Shown: positions 54,338 through 63,935 of the stretch, in pieces
Numbering within the stretch: the first letter of the stretch is position 1
Layout of the letters: each line of letters opens with the position of its first letter
Program-made: the position numbers and the translations under genes
Assembly (NCBI RefSeq): GCF_003429095.1
Contig: NZ_QVTE01000012.1
Span: 1-64,000 of the forward strand
Direction of reading: 5' to 3'
Origin: Peribacillus saganii
GTDB lineage: Bacteria > Bacillota > Bacilli > Bacillales > DSM-1321
Length of the DNA stretch: 64,000 bases
The notes under the pieces: generated by a model
What the model saw: only the letters and a program-made list of their open reading frames with translations
What the model was told of the DNA's origin: nothing
Database searches by the model: none

Positions 54338-55606
54338 TTACAGGTTTTTAATAAGTTCATCTGCGAATTCAGAGCATTTTACTTCTGTCGCACCGTCCAT
54401 TAAACGGGCGAAATCATATGTTACCACTTTAGAAGAAATTGTCTTCTCCACAGAAGCAGTGATCATTTTCGCAGCCTCATTCCATCCAAGGTGTTCAAGC
54501 ATCAGTACACCGGACAGAAGTACAGAGGATGGATTCACTTTATCCTGGCCTGCATACTTAGGAGCTGTTCCATGAGTCGCTTCGAAAATTGCATGTCCAG
54601 TTTCATAGTTAATGTTGGCGCCTGGCGCAATACCAATTCCGCCTACCTGTGCAGCAAGTGCATCGGAAATGTAATCACCGTTCAGGTTCATTGTTGCTAC
54701 CACATCAAATTCTTTCGGACGAGTAAGGATTTGCTGTAAGAAAATGTCCGCGATAGAATCCTTGATGATGATCTTCCCTGCTGCTTCAGCTTCGGCCTGA
54801 GCTTTATTTGCAGCTTCAGAGCCTTGTTCTTCTTTAATTCGGTCATATTGATTCCAAGTGAATACTTTGTCGCCGAATTCCTGTTCAGCAAGCTCATATC
54901 CCCAATTCTTGAATGCACCCTCAGTAAACTTCATAATATTGCCTTTATGTACTAGAGTAACAGACTTACGTCCTTCCTTGACCGCGTAGTTGATCGCTGC
55001 ACGTACAAGTCTCTGTGTTCCTTCTTCAGAAACAGGCTTGATACCAATTCCTGATGTTTCAGGGAAACGGATCTTATTTACTCCCATTTCATTGCGAAGG
55101 AAGTCAATTACTTTTTTTACTTCGTCAGAGCCTTTAGCGTATTCGATTCCAGCGTAAATATCTTCAGTATTTTCACGGAAGATAACCATATCAGTATCTT
55201 CAGGACGCTTTACTGGAGAAGGTACACCATCAAAATAACGAACTGGGCGCAGGCAGACAAACAGGTCAAGTTCCTGGCGTAAAGCTACGTTTAGTGAACG
55301 GATTCCTCCGCCAATTGGAGTTGTAAGAGGTCCTTTAATAGCGATCAAGTACTCCTGGATCATATCAAGTGTTTCCTGTGGTAGCCATTCGCCAGTTTGA
55401 TTGAATGCCTTTTCCCCTGCAAGGACTTCTTTCCAAACAATATTCTTTTCGCCGTTATATGCTTTTTCTACGGCTGCTTCCAGAACCCGTGACGCTGCTG
55501 CCCAAATATCCGGACCAATGCCATCCCCTTCAATAAACGGTATAACCGGATTGTTCGGCACGCGTAGTGTACCATTTTCTACTGTAATTTTTTCACCTTG
55601 ATTCAT
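54338..55606 (-). CDS. icd: NADP-dependent isocitrate dehydrogenase
   Basis: Converts isocitrate to 2-oxoglutarate. The 423-residue length is exactly that of B. subtilis Icd. Visible are [10 protein letters not shown], the phosphorylation/substrate loop [18 protein letters not shown] (in parts), [15 protein letters not shown] and [14 protein letters not shown]. The ATG at 55604-55606 follows GGAGGGATAG; the longer open frame upstream runs into a dispersed repeat and is not real. Confidence 0.97.
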   Translation of the reverse strand: MNQGEKITVENGTLRVPNNPVIPFIEGDGIGPDIWAAASRVLEAAVEKAYNGEKNIVWKEVLAGEKAFNQTGEWLPQETLDMIQEYLIAIKGPLTTPIGGGIRSLNVALRQELDLFVCLRPVRYFDGVPSPVKRPEDTDMVIFRENTEDIYAGIEYAKGSDEVKKVIDFLRNEMGVNKIRFPETSGIGIKPVSEEGTQRLVRAAINYAVKEGRKSVTLVHKGNIMKFTEGAFKNWGYELAEQEFGDKVFTWNQYDRIKEEQGSEAANKAQAEAEAAGKIIIKDSIADIFLQQILTRPKEFDVVATMNLNGDYISDALAAQVGGIGIAPGANINYETGHAIFEATHGTAPKYAGQDKVNPSSVLLSGVLMLEHLGWNEAAKMITASVEKTISSKVVTYDFARLMDGATEVKCSEFADELIKNL

Positions 55607-55650
55607 TGCTATCCCTCCAAATTCGATATCAAAGGTTAGGGAACATCGAA

Positions 55651-55776
55651 ATGCGGAAGCGCCTTGGTCAGCCCCGACAAGCATAGGACGAATTCCGTAA
55701 GAAGGCGTTCTTTGCCTTCTGGAGGAATTTGACTGATGACCTCGAGGAGCTAGGCGCTGCAGTTAGACACCTGTTT
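55651..55776 (+). repeat. Dispersed structured repeat, copy 6
   Basis: Starts ATGCGGAAGCGCC TTGGTCAGCCCC and ends CTAGGCGCTGCAGTTAGACACC. Its inner hairpin arms are CATAGGACGAATTCC and GGAATTTGACTGATG, different in sequence from copies 3 and 5 yet still complementary. It lies between citZ and icd. Confidence 0.85.
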
Positions 55777-55868
55777 TATTCAGAACGATGTCTACATCGA
55801 TTAAGCCCCATAACCCTTACTACTACACTATTAATTTACTTTAATTCTGTCAATTCGAAAAATGCTGT

Positions 55869-56984
55869 TTATCTTGCGTCAACCGGAACGTACGTTTGCA
55901 TTCCAGGGCCTGTATATTCGGCACGAGGGCGGATCAGGCGGTTATTTTCATACTGCTCCAAAATATGGGCAATCCAGCCTGATGTACGGCTGACTGCGAA
56001 AATTGGAGTAAACAGGTCATGGTCGATGCCAAGGCTGTGATAGACAGATGCAGAATAGAAGTCTACATTAGGCGGCAGATTCTTCTGAGAAGTCACCAGT
56101 TCATCTATTTTGATTGACATTTCATAGTATTCAGCCTGCCCTGTCAGATTGGTTAATCTTTCAGACATAACTTTAAGATGCTTCGCACGGGGATCCCCTT
56201 TACGGTACACACGGTGGCCGAAGCCCATAATCTTTTCTTTGTTTTGAAGTTTATTATTTACATAGCTTTCTACGTTGTCAACTGAACCGATTTCTTTTAG
56301 CATCTTCATTACCGCTTCATTGGCTCCGCCATGAAGAGGTCCTTTCAATGCGCCAATGGCAGCTGTGATACCTGAATAGATATCGGAAAGTGTAGCGACA
56401 CATACACGGGCCGTAAATGTGGACGCATTTAATTCGTGGTCAGCATGAAGAACAAGCGCTTTGTTAAATGCTTCCTCTTCGACTGGGGATGGTTCCTCAC
56501 CGCTCAACATATAAAGGAAGTTGGCTGCAAAGCTCAAATCAGTTCTTGGAGCTACGGGTTCAAGCCCTTTTCTTACACGGGAAAATGCTGTAACAATAGA
56601 AGGGATCTTTGCCTGAAGGCGGATCGCTTTACGGTAGTTTGCATCTTCATCCATTAGGTCCGCTTCTTCATCATAAAGTCCTAATAGTGAAATAGCAGAA
56701 CGAAGAGCTGCCATCGGGTGCACATCGTTAATAGGATACATTTTGAAGTGTTCAAGCACTTCCTGTGGCAGGCTAGCGTTTTCTGCCAGCTGTTGTGTCA
56801 ATTCAGACAACTGGGCTTTGTTAGGAAGCTTACGATGCCATAATAGATAAATAATTTCTTCAAATGTCGCATTTTCAGCTAGATCATCGATGTCATAACC
56901 TACGTATGTAAGCGTATCATCAATGATGGAGCTAATGGATGAAGTTGTTGCTACAATTCCTTCCAGACCTCTTGTTACTGTCAT
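55869..56984 (-). CDS. citZ: Citrate synthase
   Basis: Condenses acetyl-CoA and oxaloacetate, first TCA step. The 371-residue type-I-short enzyme has catalytic His in LHADHELNAST and GGANEAVMK, plus the ASVYHSLGIDHDLFTPIFA segment with Asp. ATG at 56982-56984 follows AAGGAGAG; a TTG one codon upstream is possible. A leader of about 160 nt carries a cre site. Identity as citZ rather than prpC/mmgD rests on the neighbour icd. Confidence 0.95.
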   Translation of the reverse strand: MTVTRGLEGIVATTSSISSIIDDTLTYVGYDIDDLAENATFEEIIYLLWHRKLPNKAQLSELTQQLAENASLPQEVLEHFKMYPINDVHPMAALRSAISLLGLYDEEADLMDEDANYRKAIRLQAKIPSIVTAFSRVRKGLEPVAPRTDLSFAANFLYMLSGEEPSPVEEEAFNKALVLHADHELNASTFTARVCVATLSDIYSGITAAIGALKGPLHGGANEAVMKMLKEIGSVDNVESYVNNKLQNKEKIMGFGHRVYRKGDPRAKHLKVMSERLTNLTGQAEYYEMSIKIDELVTSQKNLPPNVDFYSASVYHSLGIDHDLFTPIFAVSRTSGWIAHILEQYENNRLIRPRAEYTGPGMQTYVPVDAR

Positions 56985-57118
56985 CAAGAATCTCTCCTTT
57001 TAATAAAAAATTCCCCTTTACCCATTACTATCTGCGTAATATATAATTGACCACTGATGGCATGGGCGCATTACCACACCATATGTATCTCTAACCGAAG
57101 GAAACCCCCGGCAAATAA

Positions 57119-57132
57119 TGAAAGCGTTACCA
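57119..57132. promoter_or_regulatory. CcpA cre site in the citZ leader
   Basis: TGAAAGCGTTACCA matches 13 of 14 positions of TGWAANCGNTNWCA. It begins about 20 bases downstream of the -10 box at 57151-57156, so CcpA would act as a roadblock or hinder initiation. citZ is a known CcpA target in B. subtilis. Confidence 0.7.
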
Positions 57133-57150
57133 ATAGTGCTAAGGTTCCTC

Positions 57151-57156
57151 ATTATA
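57151..57156 (-). promoter_or_regulatory. Probable -10 box of citZ
   Basis: TATAAT on minus. The -35 region 17 bases upstream is poor, which fits a regulated promoter. The remaining gap up to ytwI (57300-57847) is AT-rich in its left half, holds a hairpin (AGGAG...CTGG paired with CCAG...CTCCT near 57649-57675) and no gene I can support. Confidence 0.5.
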
Positions 57157-57847
57157 CTGACATCAGGAGAAAAGCACTAGCACTTCCATATGTACCCCTT
57201 CCTTGCGCATTCAAAACTTTCATAACTGAGCGCTTGCTCAATCTTGCGGCACTGTTTCCGTTAAACAAAACCGTTCACTAGAATGGCATGTTCATAGAAA
57301 TTTTGAAAGGATGCGCTTACAAGTCCTATTATAAACAATTATCTGACATTTGTGAATGAAAAAGCACAAAATGTGAATAAATTAATATTTTATTAGAAAA
57401 ACACAATCCATATAAAACTAACTGTATTTAGAAATTTTTGTTGAAACTCTATTAGAATAAGTATTTCGGCTTCGCCATATATTTAGAGCAGAACGTCATG
57501 GAGAATTATATCTTTATTCTTATATAGAATTTTGCTTCCTGTACTAATTTAGGACAGGAGTTACCAAAAGAAATAAAATTTTTCTTTAAAAAGGGGCCTG
57601 GCCTTATTTGGTGCATCTCAAGCTGAAGGCAGAACGTTAGTGTAAAGGGAGGAGGACTGGACCGCCCAGCACTCCTATAAAATTTAAATTCTTGTGGAGG
57701 AAATATAAAATTTTGCATCCTCTCGCTGATGAGGCTAATGGACGAGCCGATATCTTTTTAATGATCAAGGACAGACGTCTGGTGCCACACAGCCCGGAAG
57801 CTTTGTTGACCGACATTGCATTTTGCAGGCGCTTGCGCTTCTTCCTG

Positions 57848-58306
57848 TCATCTTATGAATTCAAAAAGTTTCATAAACATGAAGGCAATCCCTGCACCAA
57901 TCAGAGGACCAACGGCTATCCCTTTGAACAAGGACACAGCGAGAATGGTACCGAAAACCAAAGCCGTTGTTATATGAGGATCCTTAGCCAGGAGCGTAAG
58001 GCCGCTTTTTGCAATTAGCGCTACAGCAATTCCTGAACCAAGTGCGATCCACGCCACCGGAGATTTCACAGCTGCCCCTAGTTCTTTAAAACCAATCGAG
58101 CCATTAGCGATTGGAACGAGGACTGCTATCGTTATAATTGTAACTCCTATGTTTATTCCCTTTGATTGCAAGTAAGGAAATACCTTCTCATCAATTCCGG
58201 TAGCCTTCAATAACAGCAAGGATCCTGCTGCAATTATCAAGGATGTGTTTTTCGCTACCAAGCCGATCAAGGCCAGCAGCGATAAAAAAAGGACAGGTCC
58301 GCTCAT
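57848..58306 (-). CDS. ytwI: DUF441 membrane protein (YtwI)
   Basis: A 152-residue, very hydrophobic protein with about four transmembrane segments (PVLFLSLLALIGLVAKNTSL, GVTIITIAVLVPIANGSIGF, VAWIALGSGIAVALIAKSGL, GIAVGPLIGAGIAFMFMKLF). Function unknown. I use the ATG at 58304-58306, six bases after GGAGG; a TTG two codons upstream touches the ribosome binding site. Neighbours citZ and ytvI match B. subtilis. Confidence 0.85.
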   Translation of the reverse strand: MSGPVLFLSLLALIGLVAKNTSLIIAAGSLLLLKATGIDEKVFPYLQSKGINIGVTIITIAVLVPIANGSIGFKELGAAVKSPVAWIALGSGIAVALIAKSGLTLLAKDPHITTALVFGTILAVSLFKGIAVGPLIGAGIAFMFMKLFEFIR

Positions 58307-58323
58307 GATCAACCTCCTAATTA

Positions 58324-58365
58324 GTTATATTATGTCAATATAACATCCTGGGTAATATTACACAA
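58324..58365 (-). promoter_or_regulatory. Promoter of ytwI with an overlapping operator-like palindrome
   Basis: On minus TTGTGT (58360-58365), 17 bases, TATATT (58337-58342). A perfect inverted repeat, GTTATATT-ATGTC-AATATAAC (58324-58344), covers the -10 and start region. The cognate regulator is unknown. Confidence 0.5.
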
Positions 58366-58471
58366 AATCACTGATTCGGCCCTGCCCTTGTTTTTTCAGC
58401 CATATTTTAAGATTTATCAATCGGGATAAATCGTCTGTACTAATGCCGATTTAAATAGGAGGGCATATTCT

Positions 58472-59599
58472 TTGAATCCAGTTCATGTACAACGGCTTTT
58501 ACGTTTTCTTTTTGTATTTGGTCTTATTTTGCTTGCTGCCGCCGCCGTATTTTATGTTTCTTCATATACATATCCATTTATTATTGCCATTGTGATTGCT
58601 TTTCTAATAAACCCGCTTGTTAACTTTTTTGAATATAAGGCGCGGCTTCCAAGGGGGATAGCCGTTTTCGTCTCACTTACCTTTATTCTGTCGTTATTTG
58701 CCGGTCTGGTTACACTACTGGTGGCTGAAATTGTTTCAGGTGCCGACTATCTAGGAAATATGGTACCCCGGCACCTGGATACTCTTATCGATTATATGGA
58801 AGATTATATCGAATCGCAAATTATCCCGCTTTACAATCAAATAGCAGCTTATTTTAACAATTTGGATGCCAGTCAGCAGAACACCCTTATGAATAATATT
58901 GAAAATGGCGGCAAACAGATTGGTTCCACAGTGGGAGATTTTATTCAAAGCTTTTTTCAAAAAATACCCGCTATCATCGGTTGGTTTCCAAACGCAGCAA
59001 CCGTACTAGTATTTTCCCTTCTTGCTACTTTCTTCATCAGCAAGGATTGGTACCGCCTTTCAAGGATAGGAGGAAGGTTTTTGCCGAAAAGGGTTTTTCA
59101 GGGAGTTAAAAGAGTAATTGAGGATTTAAAAAAGGCCCTATTTGGGTTTATCCGGGCACAGTTTACACTTATATCCATTACGACGGTAACCGTTTTAATC
59201 GGTCTTTTGGTCCTCCGTGTGGAATATGCGATCACCATCGCGTTAATAGTCGGCATGGTTGATATTCTCCCGTACCTGGGGACTGGTGCAGTATTTGTTC
59301 CCTGGATTGTTTTTGAATTTATCTCAGGCGAAACGAACATGGCAGTTGGACTTTCTGTCTTATACATAGTCGTGATTGTCCAAAGGCAGCTGATGGAGCC
59401 AAAGGTGCTCTCCTCCAGCATCGGCCTCGACCCGCTTGCGACGCTGGTTTCGCTATTTGTCGGGTTTAAATTAATCGGCTTCCTTGGGCTAATTGCAGGA
59501 CCTGTCGTCCTCGTCACTATAAATACGCTTCAGCGGGCAAATACCTTCAAAGAAATTTGGCATTTTATCCTTGGAGATGACAAAAAAAGTATTAATTAA
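58472..59599 (+). CDS. ytvI: AI-2E family / sporulation membrane protein YtvI
   Basis: A 375-residue polytopic membrane protein of the AI-2E transporter family, with about seven helices: an N-terminal pair, a soluble helical loop (residues 95-165) and a C-terminal cluster including the conserved GMVDILPYLGTGAVFVPW and GLDPLATLVSLFVGFKLIG. YtvI itself is linked to sporulation by family annotation only. Start is TTG nine bases after AGGAGGG. Divergent from ytwI. Confidence 0.87.
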   Translation: MNPVHVQRLLRFLFVFGLILLAAAAVFYVSSYTYPFIIAIVIAFLINPLVNFFEYKARLPRGIAVFVSLTFILSLFAGLVTLLVAEIVSGADYLGNMVPRHLDTLIDYMEDYIESQIIPLYNQIAAYFNNLDASQQNTLMNNIENGGKQIGSTVGDFIQSFFQKIPAIIGWFPNAATVLVFSLLATFFISKDWYRLSRIGGRFLPKRVFQGVKRVIEDLKKALFGFIRAQFTLISITTVTVLIGLLVLRVEYAITIALIVGMVDILPYLGTGAVFVPWIVFEFISGETNMAVGLSVLYIVVIVQRQLMEPKVLSSSIGLDPLATLVSLFVGFKLIGFLGLIAGPVVLVTINTLQRANTFKEIWHFILGDDKKSIN

Positions 59600-59620
59600 A
59601 GGCGGTCGGACGGCACCATA

Positions 59621-59650
59621 AAAGGAGGACGCGATTCTGCGTCCTCCCTC
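59621..59650. terminator. Bidirectional terminator between ytvI and aceA
   Basis: A perfect 9-bp stem (GGAGGACGC with GCGTCCTCC, loop of 6); on minus it is followed by TTTTATGG, which best suits aceA. Confidence 0.8.
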
Positions 59651-59679
59651 CTATTTCGCCGCCATGCATTACTAGAATG

Positions 59680-60999
59680 CTACCTGTATTGATTATTGTT
59701 GGGAACTGACTCCCTGGTTTTGTCCTGGAATTGCTCCGTTTCAGTTGATCCCTTTAAGGCCGTAGTTGAAGATGTTCCGCCTGATATAACTTGGGCCAAC
59801 TCATCAAAATAGCCTGTTCCAACTTCGCGCTGATGCCTTGTGGCTGTGTAGCCATGTATCTCACTCGCGAATTCCGCCTGTTGAAGCTCAGAGTATGCTG
59901 CCATGCCCCGATCCTTATACTGGCGTGCCAATTCAAACATACCATGGTTAAGGGCATGGAAACCAGCAAGGGTAACGAACTGAAATTTGTATCCCATTTT
60001 ACCCAGTTCAGCCTGGAAATTGGCAATCGTTTCGTCATCGAGCTTTTGTTTCCAGTTAAACGATGGAGAGCAGTTATAGGCTAATAGCTTTCCAGGGAAT
60101 TGTTCATGGATGGCTTCTGCAAATCGACCGGCTTCCTCAAGATTCGGCTCAGAGGTTTCACACCAGATGAGGTCAGCATATGGGGCATAGGAAAGCCCTC
60201 TGGCAATCGCCTGGTCCAGTCCTGCGCGCGTCTGATAAAAACCTTCAGGAGTCCGTTCGCCCGTGATGAATTCTGCGTCCGCCGGATCTACATCACTTGT
60301 AATTAAATCAGCCGCATTTGCGTCAGTACGTGCAATAAGCACAGTCGGAACTCCCATTACATCCGCTGCAAACCGGGCAGCAATTAAGTTGCGTACTGCC
60401 GTTTGTGTTGGGAGTAGCACTTTGCCACCAAGGTGGCCGCACTTCTTCTCGGATGAAAGCTGGTCTTCAAAATGGACTCCGGCAGCCCCCGCCTCAATCA
60501 TTCCTTTCATTAATTCAAATACATTGAGCTGTCCTCCAAAACCTGCTTCAGCATCCGCAACAATCGGTGCAAACCAATCAATTTCCTCTTTTCCTTCCAT
60601 ATAATAAATCTGGTCAGCGCGCTGCAATGCCTGGTTAATGCGCTTAACAACCTGCGGAACGCTGTTTGCCGGGTACAAGCTTTGGTCAGGGTACATATGC
60701 CCGGAAAGGTTTGCATCAGCAGCAACCTGCCAGCCGCTTAAGTAGATTGCTTTCAACCCTGCTTTCACTTGCTGCATCGCCTGGTTTCCAGTCAAAGCGC
60801 CAAGCGCGTTAATGAAATCCTTAGTATTCAAAAGGTTCCAGAGCTTTTCAGAGCCACGGCGCGCCAATGTTTGCTCGATTTCAAGCGAGCCTCTTAAACG
60901 GATTACATCCTCCCCGCTGTAAGGTCTGGTAATCCCTTTCCACCTTTTATCCGTTTTCCAGTTTTCCTCTAATTTCCTTGCTTTTGCTTGTCTCATCAT
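59680..60999 (-). CDS. aceA: Isocitrate lyase
   Basis: Splits isocitrate to succinate and glyoxylate, the entry to the glyoxylate bypass, allowing growth on fatty acids or acetate. The 439-residue protein has the catalytic signature [18 protein letters not shown] (Cys), the metal site DADAGFGG (here written [12 protein letters not shown]) and [14 protein letters not shown] follows AAGGAGG. No malate synthase gene adjoins it. B. subtilis 168 lacks this enzyme, so this is an insertion into the ytvI-fxsA interval. Confidence 0.96.
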   Translation of the reverse strand: MMRQAKARKLEENWKTDKRWKGITRPYSGEDVIRLRGSLEIEQTLARRGSEKLWNLLNTKDFINALGALTGNQAMQQVKAGLKAIYLSGWQVAADANLSGHMYPDQSLYPANSVPQVVKRINQALQRADQIYYMEGKEEIDWFAPIVADAEAGFGGQLNVFELMKGMIEAGAAGVHFEDQLSSEKKCGHLGGKVLLPTQTAVRNLIAARFAADVMGVPTVLIARTDANAADLITSDVDPADAEFITGERTPEGFYQTRAGLDQAIARGLSYAPYADLIWCETSEPNLEEAGRFAEAIHEQFPGKLLAYNCSPSFNWKQKLDDETIANFQAELGKMGYKFQFVTLAGFHALNHGMFELARQYKDRGMAAYSELQQAEFASEIHGYTATRHQREVGTGYFDELAQVISGGTSSTTALKGSTETEQFQDKTRESVPNNNQYR

Positions 61000-61204
61000 C
61001 TATGTTCCTCCTTAACTATTTTTTTACTTATAAGTATCCGCAACTTAACTACCAAAATTTCTTACAGCCTTGGCCGCCGTGAAGCATCACTCCCTTTTAT
61101 TTATATTGTTATAATACAGAATGACTATTTCTTGATTGTATTATATAACAACAGTTTTTATTTTGTCACCTTATTTTTCTAAAAATTTAAAAAATAGCAA
61201 TATC

Positions 61205-61312
61205 ATTGCCGGAGCAATCATTGGTTGGCGAAGCCGGCACTAGCACATCGTGTGGGGGCTTTATTTTCCTGCGGGAAAAAAGGGGCGGAGCGCTGGAGCT
61301 AGAGTATCTGCG
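61205..61312 (+). repeat. Dispersed structured repeat, copy 7
   Basis: Contains GGCACTAGCACATCGTGTG, GGGGCTTTATTTTCCTGCGGG and ends GAGCGCTGGAGCTAGAG. It belongs with copies 1, 2 and 4 (no CATAAG hairpin). It lies in the 421-base gap between fxsA and aceA, which otherwise holds AT-rich sequence and the fxsA terminator region. Confidence 0.8.
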
Positions 61313-61344
61313 CTATTAAAAAGTTATTCATGGCTTTTCTAATG

Positions 61345-61398
61345 CAAAAAACCCCTGGCAAGGAAGGTGAGAAGAAGTCACCTCCTTAGCCAGGGGTT
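61345..61398 (-). terminator. Terminator of fxsA
   Basis: On minus a long stem (AACCCCTGGC and AAGGAGGTGA paired with TCACCTTCCTT and GCCAGGGGTT, one bulge) followed by TTTTGC. Confidence 0.9.
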
Positions 61399-61420
61399 AG
61401 GTATCGCCAGCAATGTTCAC

Positions 61421-61807
61421 TTAGCGAATGATTGTTATATTTTTATCAATCATTCTGTTCCTGATAAGTTTCAGCAACAGAGGCTTAATCATTTTTCGGG
61501 TTGGCGGCAGTAATAGAAAAAATCCAATGGCATCAGTTATAAATCCAGGGGTTAACAAAAAGCAAGCCCCGGCTAGAATACATATTCCATCCAGTAAAGC
61601 CTCTCCAGGAATCTGTCCTGTCCTCATTTGAAACTGCGCATTCCGAATTGTTTCCATCCCCTGCTTTTTCGCTAAATATGCGCCTGCAATCCCTGTGGCG
61701 ATAATTAAAAAAATCGTAGGAAAAAATCCAATTGTTCTTCCAGAGAGCAACAGAGTACATATCTCAAGAGCTGGTACAATTATCAAAATCAAGAGCAAAT
61801 ACCTCAT
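61421..61807 (-). CDS. fxsA: FxsA-family membrane protein
   Basis: A 128-residue inner-membrane protein with helices LLLILIIVPALEICTLLLSG and FFPTIFLIIATGIAGAYLAK, then ILAGACFLLTPGFITDAIGF. FxsA overproduction relieves phage T7 exclusion by F plasmid in E. coli; its normal role is unknown. ATG follows GGAGG. It lies downstream of pyk, as in B. subtilis. Confidence 0.93.
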   Translation of the reverse strand: MRYLLLILIIVPALEICTLLLSGRTIGFFPTIFLIIATGIAGAYLAKKQGMETIRNAQFQMRTGQIPGEALLDGICILAGACFLLTPGFITDAIGFFLLLPPTRKMIKPLLLKLIRNRMIDKNITIIR

Positions 61808-61922
61808 AAAGTTCCTCCAGATGAAAAAGTTCTTGTACTATTAGTATACACCTAAATTCCTGTTCATTCCTCTAATACATACCGGAGAAATTTTTGCAGA
61901 ACATTAGAGAACCGGAATATTT

Positions 61923-61956
61923 AAAAAACCCTGCCAAATCATTCTGGCAGGGTTTT
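61923..61956 (-). terminator. Terminator of pyk
   Basis: On minus AAAACCCTGCCA pairs with TGGCAGGGTTTT (loop of 9) and is followed by TTAAAT. Confidence 0.88.
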
Positions 61957-61980
61957 AAGCGTTATTGAAGTCTATTTGGA

Positions 61981-63741
61981 TTAAAGGACACTTGAATGTC
62001 CATTGTAAATGATTCCTCTTCCAGAATCGACTGTTATGCTTTGGCCGTTGGTTAAAAGAGTTGTAGCATTTTCTGCTCCTACAATAACTGGAATACCAAG
62101 AGTGACTCCAACAACCGCGGCATGGCTGGTCAATCCGCCCTCTACAGTGATAAGGGCAGCACATTTTTCTATAGCAGGCATCATATCACGATCAGTTGCA
62201 AAAGTAACAAGAACCGATCCTTCTGTTACATTTTCAATTGCTTCTGCAGCGTTTCTGGCAATAACCACTTTTCCTCTAGCTGATTTGCGGCCGATGCCCT
62301 GTGCTTTGATTATTTCTTCGCCAAGAACATGAATTTTCATCAAATTAGTAGTGCCTGTTTCACCAACTGGAACCCCAGCTGTAATCACAACTAAATCTCC
62401 ATGGGAAACCAATCCAGAGTTCAAGCTTTCCTGGATCGATGACTCAAGCATATCATCCGTTGTAGTTGCTTCTGGACCGATTTGTGGATAAACTCCCCAT
62501 ACAAGGGCTAAGCGCCTTGATACATGATCCTTAGAAGTAACCGCAATTATCGGTGCTTTTGGACGATACTTAGAAATCATCCTCGCCGTATGCCCGCTTT
62601 CAGTTGGAGTGATGATTGCATCAACTTCAAGGTTTAGTGCTGTATGAGCAACCGATTCCCCAATTGCGTCAGTCACATTATGCTCGCTGTCCTTACTGCG
62701 CTTAGAAAGCAGCTCTCGGTGGTTTAATGCTGATTCTGCACGTGAAGCAATATTGTGCATAGTTTGAACAGCTTCAATAGGATAAGCTCCCGCTGCAGTT
62801 TCACCGGAAAGCATGATAGCATCAGTACCATCAAAAATCGCATTTGCTACATCACTTGCTTCCGCACGGGTTGGGCGCGGATTGCGCTGCATGGAGTCAA
62901 GCATCTGGGTGGCTGTAATAACTGGCTTTCCAAGTGTATTGCACTTCTTGATCAGCTGCTTCTGCACAAGCGGGACCTCTTCTGCTGGTATTTCAACACC
63001 CAGGTCTCCCCTCGCTACCATTAGACCATCAGAAACCTCCAGGATTTCGTCAATATTGTCTACGCCTTCCTGGTTCTCGATCTTAGGGATAATCTGAATA
63101 TGCGGTGCATTATTTTTATGCAGTAATTCCCGGATTTCCAAAACATCGGAGGCACGGCGGACAAAAGAAGCAGCAATAAAGTCTATACCTTGTTCGATAC
63201 CAAAAACAATATCCTTTGCGTCTTTTTCAGTAATCCCTGGAAGTTTGACAGAAACTCCCGGCACGTTGACACCTTTTTTATTTTTCAGGGTTCCAGGGTT
63301 AAGAACCACTGTTTCAATTTCTTGGTTTTCACGACGGATTTCCTTTACTTCTAGCCCTATTAAACCATCATCAAGCAAAATCTTAGATCCTGGCTCGACA
63401 TCCTCAATAAGACCTGGGTAAGTTATGGAAAATTTCTCCTTGGTTCCAAGTACTTCATTCATAGAGACAGTCACAGAAGAACCTGCTGTGAGCTCGATGG
63501 CATCGTTTTCCATATTATGAGTACGGATTTCAGGTCCTTTTGTATCTAGAAGAATCGCGACCTGTTTTCCGGTTTTTTGAACGGCTTCCCGGATGTTGGC
63601 GATACGCTGTCCATGTTCTTCATGATCTCCGTGAGAAAAATTAAGGCGCGATACATTCATACCCGCTTCAATTAATTGAGTGAGCTTATCGACGCTCTCA
63701 CTTGCAGGACCGATAGTACATACGATTTTCGTTTTGCGCAT
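61981..63741 (-). CDS. pyk: Pyruvate kinase
   Basis: Last step of glycolysis, PEP to pyruvate with ATP formation. The 586-residue protein has the TIM-barrel core with [22 protein letters not shown], the active-site [21 protein letters not shown] (in parts) and ATQMLDSM, the C domain, and the extra C-terminal PEP-utiliser-like domain ([21 protein letters not shown]) that is characteristic of Bacillus enzymes. ATG follows GGAGG. It lies 194 bases after the pfkA stop. Confidence 0.98.
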   Translation of the reverse strand: MRKTKIVCTIGPASESVDKLTQLIEAGMNVSRLNFSHGDHEEHGQRIANIREAVQKTGKQVAILLDTKGPEIRTHNMENDAIELTAGSSVTVSMNEVLGTKEKFSITYPGLIEDVEPGSKILLDDGLIGLEVKEIRRENQEIETVVLNPGTLKNKKGVNVPGVSVKLPGITEKDAKDIVFGIEQGIDFIAASFVRRASDVLEIRELLHKNNAPHIQIIPKIENQEGVDNIDEILEVSDGLMVARGDLGVEIPAEEVPLVQKQLIKKCNTLGKPVITATQMLDSMQRNPRPTRAEASDVANAIFDGTDAIMLSGETAAGAYPIEAVQTMHNIASRAESALNHRELLSKRSKDSEHNVTDAIGESVAHTALNLEVDAIITPTESGHTARMISKYRPKAPIIAVTSKDHVSRRLALVWGVYPQIGPEATTTDDMLESSIQESLNSGLVSHGDLVVITAGVPVGETGTTNLMKIHVLGEEIIKAQGIGRKSARGKVVIARNAAEAIENVTEGSVLVTFATDRDMMPAIEKCAALITVEGGLTSHAAVVGVTLGIPVIVGAENATTLLTNGQSITVDSGRGIIYNGHSSVL

Positions 63742-63935
63742 GTTTGGATTTACCTCCTATTATTATCCTCAATAGTAAATGTATGGGATAGATATTATCT
63801 AATGGTTTTGCCCCTTATTGTGATGTTGCAAAGGCAAAGACTTGTTCCGAAACTTTTAGAATGCTATTCATCCAAACCGGTACAGAAATTAGAAAGAGGA
63901 CTTTTGGTTAATCGTCCGGGTTCTTTCAGTCGAAT

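Noticed and set aside
55607..55684. Upstream extension of icd
   Set aside because: The extension runs into repeat copy 6; the ATG at 55604-55606 has GGAGGG and gives the standard 423 residues.
57308..57321. Second cre-like site upstream of citZ
   Set aside because: Only 11 of 14 positions match, including mismatches in the first arm.
57506..57718. 70-codon minus frame in the citZ-ytwI gap
   Set aside because: Low-complexity F/K/P-rich translation of AT-rich DNA without ribosome binding site or family pattern.
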